Shown in pieces: positions 8,204 to 15,909 of a stretch of DNA of 21,946 nucleotides; position 1 is the stretch's first letter; each line of letters starts with the position of its first letter. Source of the stretch: DATEBA01 sp035288045 (GTDB lineage Bacteria > Actinomycetota > UBA4738 > HRBIN12). A program made the position numbers and the translations under genes. The DNA lies in the NCBI GenBank assembly GCA_035288045.1, contig DATEBA010000055.1:1-21946 (forward strand), written 5' to 3'. A model generated the notes under the pieces. That model had not been told where the DNA came from, did no database searches, and was given only the letters and a program-made list of their open reading frames with translations.

Positions 8204-9355
8204 CTACCCCCGACCGCCGACACCCTGGTCGGGAGGTACGCCGACGCGCCTTTCCCGTGCCGTGGCCCAGCGAGACACGGTTCCCGCCGAGAGCCGGCCG
8301 GCCACGACCCCGTTCTGCATCACCAGTAGCGAGGTGCCGCCCGCGAGTCGGTCCATCGCGGCGTCGAGTGGCTCCTCCGATCCGATCGTGACGGTGTCGT
8401 TGAGCGGCAGCATCGCGTCGCGGACAGGCCGGAGGGGATCGCGCATGCCCACGCGCCGAGCGGCCTCGTAGGTGAGGACGCCTACTACGCGACCGCCCTC
8501 GGCGACGGGGAAGGCTGTGCGTTCGTGCCCGCGGAGGTGGCCGTCGAGCGCCTCCGACAGCGAGGCCCCGGCTTCGACGGCCGCCGGCGGCGGACCCATC
8601 GCGTCCCGCGCCCGCCCTTCTGCGAGCGACTCACGCAGCGTCTCGTGCTCACGCATCGCGCGGGCGCCCTGCACGAGGAACATCGCGATGAAGATGAGCC
8701 AGAGGCCCCGACCGAGGTTGCGATCGGTGGCGGTGACGTAGGCTCCCAGGGCACCGAGCGCGACCCCTACGGCGATGCCGATCCATCCGGCGACCTCGGT
8801 TGCCCGCCGGCGGCTGCCGGTCGCCTTCCAGACTCCGGCGCGGAGCGCACGGCCGCCGTCGAGCGGGAGCCCCGGCAGCGCGTTCAGCACCGCGAGGACG
8901 AGGTTCACCCACCCGACGTCGAGTAGGAGCTCGGCCAGGGCAACGTTCGAGAATCCGACCTCGCGTCCCGAGGCCCGGAGCAGCAAGCCGAGCAGCAGGC
9001 TGCTGGCGGGGCCGGCGGCGGCGACCAGGAACTCCGCGCCCGGTCCCCGGCGCTCCGCGCGCACGTCGGTCGCGCCGCCCCAGAAGAGGAGCGTGATGCC
9101 CGCGACCGGGATGCCCATAGCCCTGGCCACGCCCGCGTGTGCGAGCTCGTGGACGAGGACCGAGCCGAGGAAGAGAGCCGCGCCTAGGACCGCGTACCCG
9201 GCGACACCGGGGCCGGACAGCCCGGGCGCATGGCTGAAGCGCGAGTAGAAGCTGTACGTGAGCGGGAGCGCGAACCAAAGCCACGATGGGTCGAGGAAGA
9301 TCGGAACTCCCCCGATGGACGCGACCCTCCAGCCCTTCCCGAATCCGCGGAACAC
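8204..9355 (-). CDS. Site-2-type intramembrane metalloprotease (M50) with CBS domains
   Basis: A 383-residue multi-pass membrane protein from a GTG start. The zinc motif VHELAHAG (His69, Glu70, His73) lies in a hydrophobic segment. The third ligand is expected in NALPGLPLDGGRAL (Asp166), the N-P-D signature of site-2 proteases. Further membrane helices lie near 20-40, 50-78, 105-128, 143-162 and 185-235. From about 245 there is a soluble tail with two CBS-like repeats (ARDAMGPPPAAVEAGASL...; RDAMLPLNDTVTIGSEEPL...), which in this family may sense adenine nucleotides. The arrangement resembles actinobacterial Rip3-type proteases, which cleave membrane-bound proteins such as anti-sigma factors. 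The substrate is unknown. Its stop lies just inside or upstream of the adnA start, so it is the first gene of the adnAB operon. Confidence 0.9.
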   Translation of the reverse strand: MFRGFGKGWRVASIGGVPIFLDPSWLWFALPLTYSFYSRFSHAPGLSGPGVAGYAVLGAALFLGSVLVHELAHAGVARAMGIPVAGITLLFWGGATDVRAERRGPGAEFLVAAAGPASSLLLGLLLRASGREVGFSNVALAELLLDVGWVNLVLAVLNALPGLPLDGGRALRAGVWKATGSRRRATEVAGWIGIAVGVALGALGAYVTATDRNLGRGLWLIFIAMFLVQGARAMREHETLRESLAEGRARDAMGPPPAAVEAGASLSEALDGHLRGHERTAFPVAEGGRVVGVLTYEAARRVGMRDPLRPVRDAMLPLNDTVTIGSEEPLDAAMDRLAGGTSLLVMQNGVVAGRLSAGTVSRWATARERRVGVPPDQGVGGRG

Positions 9356-9414
9356 GGCTCCGAGCCTACCGGCTCGGTCGTGTAACGGCGCTTCTCGAGT
9401 ACTAGTGTGGGGGT
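9356..9414. promoter_or_regulatory. Divergent intergenic region with a short inverted repeat
   Basis: This 59-bp gap separates two divergent GTG-started genes, so it must serve both transcripts. It contains a perfect 6-bp inverted repeat, CGAGCC-TACC-GGCTCG (9361-9376), which could be an operator half-site pair. I cannot assign -35/-10 boxes. Confidence 0.3.
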
Positions 9415-10476
9415 GTGGACGAGCGACCCGGGGCCCCGGTCGGCCCGCGAGCGTCCACTCGGGCGATCGCGGTCGTCGTCGCGCTTGCCCTCACGGCCGG
9501 TGGGGGGTTCACGCTCTGGCGCGCGTTCTCACGTGGGCCGGAACCGGTACCGCGCGATCTTCCCTCCGGCTACTACCTCCTGCCGCCCGATGAGATCACC
9601 GTCGCCGAAGACAACCCGAACGGCGGCGTCAAGCTGGTCGTCGAGACGAACCTCCCGGAGGGCACCCTCGTCGCGCGCGAGGACGTCGTGTTCGGGCTGG
9701 ACCCGTCGGGAGCGAACTCCTCCGAGGGCTACGGCTGCTGCCAGCCGGTCCGAGACGGCAGGGTCGTGGTCGGCGTCGACAACTCCTCCTGCTACAACCT
9801 CGTAGGCGCGGTCGGCGACAGCGCCGGTTTCCGGGTGACGCTCGTCGTCGCGCCCGAGTCGCCCGACTACGCGGTTGGGCCAGCGCCTGCGCCCTTGGAC
9901 GGGGAGCCGGCCGAATACGACCCGCACAACCAGCCACCTGAGATCTACGAGTTGCTCGGCGAGCACTTCGAGAACCTTACCGGCGAGCAGGTGACGGAAG
10001 AAGGTAAGGACAACGTGCTCCGCGTCACCCGCGAGTACGTCTGGCCGCCAAACAGTTGTGCCGGCACGCAGAAGTCGTTCGTTCCCGAAGAATGTCCGCC
10101 GAGCGACGTTCAGATACAGGGCGACGACCTGGACGAGGGCATGGGTGAGGTCATGGGCGCGATCGGACAGAGCCGCCTGTGTGAGCTATGGCAGGATGCC
10201 CTTCTGCCAGAGGCGGAAGCCGCGCACCCCTGGCCGGCGTTCCGGGACGAGTGGCTCGACTGGTACCAGGAGAAGGGCGGCATCGTGGAAGAGGGAACCA
10301 GCCACGAGTCGGCCCTTTCCTGGCAGGTAGCCGAGCGAGACGGCGACCGGTACGCGGTCGACCTCTGGCTCCGGGACGAGAGGGTCGGACGGCTGGACGT
10401 GCGATTCCTGCCCGATTGGCCGGCGAGCCCGCACGCGATCCCGTTCTGGGGCGTCGCCGGCTACGAGCTCTACTAA
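9415..10476 (+). CDS. Membrane-anchored extracytoplasmic protein of unknown function
   Basis: 353 residues from GTG 9415. A short basic N-terminus is followed by one hydrophobic segment (about 17-35), with no lipobox, so it is an N-terminal anchor or uncleaved signal. The rest is soluble and acidic. Residues about 60-145 look like a beta-rich domain with VVETNLPEGT, GYGCCQP and SSCYN, whose cysteines could pair outside the cell. The distal part has aromatic-rich helices (DEWLDWYQEKGG) and ends VAGYELY. The first domain resembles, by eye, the middle of the membrane protein at 12693-14231. Its stop overlaps the stop of the convergent oxidoreductase by 4 bases. I do not recognise a family. Confidence 0.75.
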   Translation: MDERPGAPVGPRASTRAIAVVVALALTAGGGFTLWRAFSRGPEPVPRDLPSGYYLLPPDEITVAEDNPNGGVKLVVETNLPEGTLVAREDVVFGLDPSGANSSEGYGCCQPVRDGRVVVGVDNSSCYNLVGAVGDSAGFRVTLVVAPESPDYAVGPAPAPLDGEPAEYDPHNQPPEIYELLGEHFENLTGEQVTEEGKDNVLRVTREYVWPPNSCAGTQKSFVPEECPPSDVQIQGDDLDEGMGEVMGAIGQSRLCELWQDALLPEAEAAHPWPAFRDEWLDWYQEKGGIVEEGTSHESALSWQVAERDGDRYAVDLWLRDERVGRLDVRFLPDWPASPHAIPFWGVAGYELY

Positions 10477-12065
10477 CCTCGTCTTCGCCTGAGATCGGCG
10501 AGCACCCGTCGCGCGGCGTTATAGCCCGGCACTCCCGAGACGCCGCCGCCCGGGTGCGCCCCCGAGCCGCAGAGAAACATCCCGCGGACTGGCGTCCGGT
10601 AGTCGGCGTAGCCGGGGACGGGTCGCATGAAGAACAGCTGATCGAGCGCCAGCTCCCCGTGGAAGATGTGGCCCTGCGGCAGCCCGTAGATCCGCTCGAG
10701 GTCGAGTGGGGAAAGGACTTGCCGCTCGATCACGTGCTCCTTCAGGTCGGGCGCGAACCCCGAGAGCGTCTCGAGGACGGTGTCGCCGAAACGCTCCCGC
10801 TCGTCGTCCCAGGTCGTGCCCGCCAGATCGTAGGGAGCGTGGCCGCCGAACAGCGTGAGGATGTGCTTGCCCTCCGGCGCGAGGTCGGGGTCGGCGAGCG
10901 TCGGCAGGACCGGCGAGATGAACGGCCGCGTGGAGAAACGCCCGTACTTCGCGTCGTCGTAGGCGCGCTCGAGGTACTCGACCGTGGGTCCGATGTGGGC
11001 ATAGGTGGGGAACTGCAGCCCGACCTTCTCGCGATCGAAGGCCGTGTAGGTCGGCAGGCCGTCCAGAGCGAGGTTCACTTTGAACGCCGTCGAGTAGGTG
11101 CGAAACGACTCCACGTCCTCGACGATCTCGGGGTCAAGGAGATCCCGGCCAATCAGCTTGAGGTAGGTGGTCTTCGGGTCGGCGCCGGAGATCACGACCT
11201 TGGCCCGGAAGGAGCGGCCGTCCTCGAGCACGACCCCGCGCGCCCGACCCTCGACGACGAGCACGCGCTCGACCGGCGCCTCGGTCTCGATCGTCGCGCC
11301 GTAGCTCCGGGCGGCGCCCGCGAGGGACTGAGTGACGCCCCCCATGCCCCCGCGAACGAAGCCCCAGCCGCCGGCTCCCTCGTGCTCGCCCATCAGGTGG
11401 TGCAGCAGCACGTAGGCGGATCCAGGCGTGCTCGGACCGGAGAAGGTGCCGATGCTTCCGTAGTACGCGAGCGTCGCCTTGAGCTGGTCGGACTCGAACC
11501 ACCGATCGAGGAAGTCGGCGGTGGACTGCGTCATGAGGTCGACTATCCGCATCGCCTCGCGCCCCATCTTCCGCAGGCGCCACAGGACCGGACCGATCTC
11601 GCGCATCGCCCCCGGCCGCAGGCCGGCGGGCGGAGTCACCCACATGATGTCGCGGACGAACCGCGCCGCGCGGCCGAGGAAGGCCTCGTATTCGACGTAG
11701 GCGTCGGCGTCCTTCTTGGAGAACTGCGCTATCTCGTTGCAGGTCTTGGAGATGTCGTCCCAGAGGATCATCGCGCGCCCGTCCTCGAAGGGAACGAACA
11801 GGTTGTCGGTCGGGATCAGCTCGAAGCCGTGATCCTTCATGCGGAGCTCCCGGATGATGCGACCGGCGAACAGGGAGAGCACGTAGGAGGTCGTGGAGAC
11901 CTTGTAGCCGGGCCAAACCTCTTCGGTCACGCACGCGCCCCCGACGATCGGGCGGCGTTCGAGGATCAGCGTTCGGAGGCCGGCCTTTGCGAGGTAGGCG
12001 CCGCAGACCAGTCCGTTGTGTCCGGCTCCCACCACGATCGCGTCGTAGGCGTCAGGGTTCTGCAT
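10473..12065 (-). CDS. Phytoene-desaturase-like FAD-dependent oxidoreductase
   Basis: 530 residues. The start at 12065 is chosen because AAGGAGG lies 6 bases before the ATG; the longer frame to 12104 has no such site. The N-terminus carries the FAD dinucleotide fold DAIVVGAGHNGLVCGAYLA (Gly13-Gly15-Gly18) with the ribose-binding Glu36 (LILERR) and VGGACVTEE. The C-terminus has FLCGSGAHPGGGVSGVPGYN, the second FAD-contact motif of the carotenoid-desaturase/amine-oxidase superfamily (CrtI and PYROXD2-like NAD(P)/FAD oxidoreductases). It is probably cytoplasmic or membrane-associated. No phytoene synthase or other carotenoid gene is nearby, so a carotenoid substrate is not supported. The PYROXD2-like branch, of unclear substrate, is the better guess. 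It is monocistronic and convergent with the preceding gene. Confidence 0.88.
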   Translation of the reverse strand: MQNPDAYDAIVVGAGHNGLVCGAYLAKAGLRTLILERRPIVGGACVTEEVWPGYKVSTTSYVLSLFAGRIIRELRMKDHGFELIPTDNLFVPFEDGRAMILWDDISKTCNEIAQFSKKDADAYVEYEAFLGRAARFVRDIMWVTPPAGLRPGAMREIGPVLWRLRKMGREAMRIVDLMTQSTADFLDRWFESDQLKATLAYYGSIGTFSGPSTPGSAYVLLHHLMGEHEGAGGWGFVRGGMGGVTQSLAGAARSYGATIETEAPVERVLVVEGRARGVVLEDGRSFRAKVVISGADPKTTYLKLIGRDLLDPEIVEDVESFRTYSTAFKVNLALDGLPTYTAFDREKVGLQFPTYAHIGPTVEYLERAYDDAKYGRFSTRPFISPVLPTLADPDLAPEGKHILTLFGGHAPYDLAGTTWDDERERFGDTVLETLSGFAPDLKEHVIERQVLSPLDLERIYGLPQGHIFHGELALDQLFFMRPVPGYADYRTPVRGMFLCGSGAHPGGGVSGVPGYNAARRVLADLRRRRG

Positions 12066-12154
12066 CTGGGTCCTCCTTCTTGCGGGCTTCGGCCTAGGTA
12101 GCACGCCGGGCGCTTCGGATACAAATCGGCTTGCCCGGGCCCTAAACGCCGCCC

Positions 12155-12700
12155 ATGCTCGGAGCGTTCATGGAGCGGATGGAGATGCCGGTGAGCGCCG
12201 CGACCCAAGGGCCGCGTCTCCCGCCTGAAGAGGCCGACAGCTTCGAGGCCTTCTTCCGGGCGGAGCACGCTCGCCTGCTGCGGGCGCTGTTCGTCGTCAC
12301 TGGGAGCGCCGAGGAGGCGGAGGAGCTGATGCAGGAGGCGTTCCTCTCGGTCTGGGAGCGCTGGGACCGGGTCCGGAGCCTGGACAGCCCCACCGGGTAC
12401 CTGTACCGGACCGGGATGAACGCGTTCCGGAGCCGGCTCCGCCGTGCAGCCCGGGTCGCGCGGCGGATCGTCCGTCCCGCGCCCACGCCCGACGCCTTCG
12501 AGGCGGCCGATGATCGGGACGCCGTCGTGCGCGCGCTCGCCGGCCTCACGGAGCGGCAGCGCGCAGCGCTCGTCCTTGTGGAGATGCTCGGGTTCGGATC
12601 GGACGAGGCCGGCGAGATCCTGGGCGTGAAAGCGGTGACCGTGCGCGTGCTCGCCTCGCAGGGCCGGGCTGCGATGCGGGAGGTCCTGGGCGATGATTGA
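12155..12700 (+). CDS. ECF-family RNA polymerase sigma factor
   Basis: 181 residues with the two-domain ECF layout. Region 2 is at about 30-75 (FFRAEHARLLRALFVVTGS, EAEELMQEAFLSVWERWDRV), recognising the -10 element and core polymerase. Region 4 is at about 125-178 (LAGLTERQRAALVLVEMLG, DEAGEILGVKAVTVRVLAS), a helix-turn-helix for the -35 element. The linker 95-120 is Arg- and Pro-rich. The start is uncertain. ATG 12155 has no clear ribosome binding site, ATG 12170 has GGAG 6 bases upstream, and GTG 12191 is another option; none affects the domains. The last 8 bases overlap the next gene, the usual sigma/anti-sigma coupling. ECF pairs of this kind commonly autoregulate, but I could not identify the promoter. 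Confidence 0.93.
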   Translation: MLGAFMERMEMPVSAATQGPRLPPEEADSFEAFFRAEHARLLRALFVVTGSAEEAEELMQEAFLSVWERWDRVRSLDSPTGYLYRTGMNAFRSRLRRAARVARRIVRPAPTPDAFEAADDRDAVVRALAGLTERQRAALVLVEMLGFGSDEAGEILGVKAVTVRVLASQGRAAMREVLGDD

Positions 12701-14231
12701 CCTCAAGAGCGTGCTGCATCGCGTCGGCGAGCGCATCGCGGCGAGGGAAGACGCGTTCGAGCGCCTCTCCGAGCGCCGTGGGCGGAAGCGTCGGAATCAG
12801 CGGATATCCGCGGGCGTTGTCGCCGTGCTCGTCGCGGTCGCGGGAGGAGTTGGTGTGTGGGCCGGGTTCCGGAATGGGACCATCGTTCCACCGGCGGGCG
12901 AGGACGCGGAAAACGCGCAGGTCGTCGCGCTGTGGCCCGAGCGGACCCTCTCCGAGATCGAGGCCGCAGAGCAACGCGTCGTTTCCGGCGAGGACCCCTG
13001 GCGCCTCGAGAGCGAATCTACGGCGGTACGCTTCGCGTCGGAAGTGCTCGGCTGGAGCGATCCAACGGTGTCGATCCAGATCGTGCCAGGCCCCGTCGAC
13101 GCCGCGGTCGCGGAAGTGACCACACCGCCCGCGCCCTGTCCCGCTCCTCCGGAGGGTGAGCCGATCAGCCTGACGTGTTTGGGCAAGCGGGCAGAGGTGT
13201 TCCTCCATGGCTTCACGGGCCCGGGCGGGATCTGGAGCGTGACTTGGGTCGGGGGCGATCGAACCCGCGTCGACCTGGATCCTCCGTTCGCGGTTTCCCC
13301 GGGCCAGGTCGTTGAGGCGCACGTGGATGTTCCGGAGGGAGCCCAGGCGATCGGTGGCGGCTCGTTCTTCGGTGATGGGTGCCAGGCGTCCTTCGGTTCC
13401 GAGCGAGTGACGGAGACCGGGAAGATCGACCTCATTGTTCCTCCTGGAGACTGCCTGGAGGGCGCCGCGGGCGAAGTCAGCGACGGCTACCTCTACGTGT
13501 ACGTCGTCGGTTCCGGTCCCGCCTGGGACCCGGATCCCACGGACACCGAGGAGCTGCTCGCAGAGGACCCGCTGGGTGGGCGCTCCGTCGACCCGATGGA
13601 CCTCACCCTCATCCGGGTGCACCTCGCGAGTGACACGAGTCCCCAGCCGGTCGAGCAGACGGAGATCCCGGACGTCGCGGAAGTGAACTGCAACCCTGCC
13701 GCGTCAGTTCCGTATCAATCGAACGTGCGACCCCAGCCCGACGGGGTGCATCTCCGCATCCACAATGGCCTCGATCACCCGATCCGGGTCGACGTCGAGG
13801 GACAGGAACCCGACAGCTTCCGGGCGGATTCCGGGGTCACCGAAACCGTTCGCTCGTACCCGCCTGGACCTCTTACCGTCGTCTGCTCTGACGACGGTTT
13901 CGTTGTCGCAAGCGACCTTCAGATCGTCGATACCGAGGGACTGTGGACATCGACCGAGCTCCAGTGCGGCGAGGACGACGTGGTCGCCGCCGGCACCGGC
14001 GACGGCTTCCTGGTCGTGGGGACGGCCGACCCGGTCGCGCTCGTCCGTGAGATCTACCCGAAGCTCCTAGACGATGACGTCGTCGAGCTTGCAGGCTATC
14101 CGTCGGCAACGCCACCTATCGTCCGGGTCGTCCGTGAGGGGCGAGTAGCGGCCGTCGCCCAATTCCGGTCGGACGGACAGGGAGGCTGGCTCCTTTCTGG
14201 CGATGAGTCCTGCGGAATCGACCTGACTTGA
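12693..14231 (+). CDS. Putative membrane anti-sigma partner with large extracytoplasmic domain
   Basis: 512 residues; the ATG overlaps the sigma gene in ATGATTGA. The cytoplasmic N-terminus (1-36) is charged (HRVGERIAAREDAFERLSER, then RRGRKRRN) and could bind the sigma factor. One membrane helix spans about 38-57. About 450 residues then lie outside. They include a beta-rich part with VDVPEGA, GDGCQAS and PPGDCLEG (about 205-285), an acidic loop (DPDPTDTEELLAEDP), a part with GVHLRIHNGLDHPI, and a C-terminal LQCGEDD...DESCGIDLT pair of cysteines. No zinc-binding HxxxCxxC anti-sigma motif is visible. The anti-sigma role is inferred from coupling and topology. The outer domain may be the signal receptor. 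It converges on the DUF72 gene with a 1-bp gap. Confidence 0.7.
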   Translation: MIDLKSVLHRVGERIAAREDAFERLSERRGRKRRNQRISAGVVAVLVAVAGGVGVWAGFRNGTIVPPAGEDAENAQVVALWPERTLSEIEAAEQRVVSGEDPWRLESESTAVRFASEVLGWSDPTVSIQIVPGPVDAAVAEVTTPPAPCPAPPEGEPISLTCLGKRAEVFLHGFTGPGGIWSVTWVGGDRTRVDLDPPFAVSPGQVVEAHVDVPEGAQAIGGGSFFGDGCQASFGSERVTETGKIDLIVPPGDCLEGAAGEVSDGYLYVYVVGSGPAWDPDPTDTEELLAEDPLGGRSVDPMDLTLIRVHLASDTSPQPVEQTEIPDVAEVNCNPAASVPYQSNVRPQPDGVHLRIHNGLDHPIRVDVEGQEPDSFRADSGVTETVRSYPPGPLTVVCSDDGFVVASDLQIVDTEGLWTSTELQCGEDDVVAAGTGDGFLVVGTADPVALVREIYPKLLDDDVVELAGYPSATPPIVRVVREGRVAAVAQFRSDGQGGWLLSGDESCGIDLT

Positions 14232-14232
14232 C

Positions 14233-15135
14233 TCATTCCAGCGTCAGCATCGCCTGGAGATCGCGGGCGCCGCGGACGGCGTAATCCCGGTAGCAGTTGT
14301 TCATGAGCACGTGGGTCTCGCGCGTGGAATCCTTCAGATCCTCGATCCGCGGGACCCACTCTTGGAGCTCCTCCTTCTCGTAGAGATAGCGAAACCGCTC
14401 CGAGGCCGGAACGTTCTTCTTCGCCCACACCTCACGGTCGCGTCCGTGGAATCTCACCATCGACAAGTCGTCCGCGGTCGCGGCAGCGATCGGAGGGATG
14501 CTCGAGTCGAACCCCTGCGGCATGTCGACGCACACGAGCGGCAGGTTTCGCTCTTCCAGGAAGGCGAGGGTCTCCTCGGCGTTCCTCTCCTCGAGCCAGC
14601 TCTTGTGGCGGAACTCGACGGCGACGCGGAAGTCCTTCAGGCGGTCGGCGGTCTCCTCGATGTAGGCCTTCGCCTTCTTGGAGATGACGAACCACTGTGG
14701 GAACTGGAACAGCACGGCCCCGAGCTTCCCGGCTGAGTGAAGCGGCATGAGGGCGTCGTGGAACCGCCGCCAGACCTCCTCGGCGGCGTCGTCGGGCAGG
14801 TTCTCGCGGTAGAGATTGCGCTTGTCCAGGAGCTCCGAGGGAAGGTCGTCGCGGATCTCCTTGTAGAGGGAGTCGGGCTTCGTCGGGTGGTTGGTCAGGA
14901 GCGAGTAGGCCTTGATGTTGAACGTGAACTCGGGTGGAGTCCGCTCGATCCAAAGGACCGCGTTTCGCTCCGACGGGGGGAAGTAATACGTGGAGTCGAC
15001 CTCCACGAGCGGGAACTGTGTCGCGTAGTACTTGAGGCGCGCCTCCGCCGACTTCGCCTCGGGAGGGTAGAAGTTCCCCTCCTTGACCAGCGTCGGATCC
15101 GTCCAGCTCGACGTGCCGATCAGGATCCTGCCCAT
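14233..15135 (-). CDS. DUF72 (YecE-like) domain protein
   Basis: 300 residues from ATG 15135 (MGRILIGTSSWTDPTL). The longer frame to 15333 only shadows the neighbouring gene. The family signature is clear: GTSSWTDP at the N-terminus, LVEVDSTYYFPPSE, FTFNIKAYSLLTNH, LGAVLFQFPQWF, FRVAVEFRHKSW, CVDMPQGF and VRFHGRD, consistent with the TIM-barrel-like DUF72 fold and its normal length of 240-300 residues. The biochemical function of the family is not established, so none is assigned. It is cytoplasmic. It lies 10 bases behind the PGPGW gene pair and is probably co-transcribed with it. Confidence 0.92.
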   Translation of the reverse strand: MGRILIGTSSWTDPTLVKEGNFYPPEAKSAEARLKYYATQFPLVEVDSTYYFPPSERNAVLWIERTPPEFTFNIKAYSLLTNHPTKPDSLYKEIRDDLPSELLDKRNLYRENLPDDAAEEVWRRFHDALMPLHSAGKLGAVLFQFPQWFVISKKAKAYIEETADRLKDFRVAVEFRHKSWLEERNAEETLAFLEERNLPLVCVDMPQGFDSSIPPIAAATADDLSMVRFHGRDREVWAKKNVPASERFRYLYEKEELQEWVPRIEDLKDSTRETHVLMNNCYRDYAVRGARDLQAMLTLE

Positions 15136-15145
15136 CCTGGGCAGC

Positions 15146-15439
15146 TTATCCCTGGCCCTCGGCGGGGGGCTCCTGCTTCTTGCCGAGGACCTTGTCCTTG
15201 GCCTGCTGGGCCTTGTCCTTCGCGTACTGGAGCGCTCGCTGAGCCCACACGTACTCGGTTGCAAGGATCGCCAGCCCGGCGATGATGAGGAGGAGACCCG
15301 GACCGGGGAGCACGAGGAAGGCGACGCCGGCAAGCGCGAGCAGGCTCCCGGCCGCCGTCACAGCGATCCTCTTCCAGCTCTTGGCGATGAACCGGATGAC
15401 GACGCGGAACGGGAACCAGACCCAGTCGACGAGCTTCAT
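15146..15439 (-). CDS. PGPGW-type small transmembrane protein (copy 2)
   Basis: 97 residues. A basic amphipathic N-terminus is followed by two hydrophobic segments (about 25-43 and 47-62) joined at LVLPGPGLLLI, the PGPGW-family turn, and then LAILATEYVWAQR. A Lys/Gln-rich helical tail (YAKDKAQQAKDKVLGKK) lies in the cytoplasm. It is clearly paralogous to the gene immediately upstream, 9 bases away. The role of the family is unknown. No strong ribosome binding site is seen, so translation is probably coupled to the upstream copy. Confidence 0.85.
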   Translation of the reverse strand: MKLVDWVWFPFRVVIRFIAKSWKRIAVTAAGSLLALAGVAFLVLPGPGLLLIIAGLAILATEYVWAQRALQYAKDKAQQAKDKVLGKKQEPPAEGQG

Positions 15440-15448
15440 GGGAAGAAC

Positions 15449-15778
15449 CTAGCCCTTGGCCGCGCGCTTGGCGGCCTTCCGCTCGCGGCGCTGGTCGCGC
15501 TTCTCGATCGCCTTCTGCTTGGCCTGCTCGGCCTTGGCCTTGATCACGTTCAGCATCCTCTCGGCCCAGACGTACTCGGTTGCCAGGACCGCCAGGCCGC
15601 CGATCATCACCAGGACTCCGGGACCGGGGATGCCTGGGAGAGATAGGAATAGCCCGACCAGGATCAAGGCGAAGCCGGCGAGCGTGACCGCGATCCGCTT
15701 GCCACTGCGGGCGATGAAACGAGCCACTGCCCTTAGCGGGAACCGAACCCACTTGCGCCCCGTGTCCTTGCCCGCCAT
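15449..15778 (-). CDS. PGPGW-type small transmembrane protein (copy 1)
   Basis: 109 residues from ATG 15778, with GAGGTGAG directly upstream. It is built like its neighbour: basic start (FPLRAVARFIARSGKRIAV), two membrane segments around LPGIPGPGVLVMI, the shared LAVLATEYVWAERML, then a strongly basic coiled tail (AKAEQAKQKAIEKRDQRR, KAAKRAAKG). The turn carries a three-residue insertion (LPGIPGPG against LPGPG in copy 2). It is first in a three-gene minus-strand unit with copy 2 and the DUF72 gene. Function unknown. Confidence 0.85.
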   Translation of the reverse strand: MAGKDTGRKWVRFPLRAVARFIARSGKRIAVTLAGFALILVGLFLSLPGIPGPGVLVMIGGLAVLATEYVWAERMLNVIKAKAEQAKQKAIEKRDQRRERKAAKRAAKG

Positions 15779-15831
15779 CTCACCTCACTCGCCCGGACCG
15801 GCCCACGGAGGATACGACGGCGCAAAGGGGA

Positions 15832-15867
15832 AGGCCCGGCGGAGACCTTTCGGTCTCCGCCGGGCCT
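15832..15867 (-). terminator. Strong intrinsic terminator, 16-bp perfect stem with GAAA loop
   Basis: Arms 15832-15847 and 15852-15867 are perfectly complementary over 16 bp. Read on the minus strand the loop is GAAA, a stable GNRA tetraloop, followed by TTCCCCTTT. It lies 43 bases past the stop of the acidic exported protein gene and ends that transcript before the PGPGW genes. Confidence 0.8.
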
Positions 15868-15909
15868 GCTCGGGGGCCGAGGGGTGGCCCGCGATCGTTG
15901 CCTAGGCGC

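Noticed and set aside
10473..12065. Carotenoid biosynthesis locus
   Set aside because: Only the desaturase-like gene is present, with no phytoene synthase or cyclase, so pathway membership is not supported.
10188..12101. Long plus-strand open frame of 637 codons opposite the oxidoreductase
   Set aside because: It is antisense to a clear FAD oxidoreductase with intact motifs. Its translation is Arg/Glu/Gly-rich without domains, the normal mirror effect in GC-rich DNA.
12546..13622. Minus-strand open frames opposite the sigma and putative anti-sigma genes
   Set aside because: They oppose a coupled sigma/partner pair with normal start signals. No family motif is seen on the minus strand.
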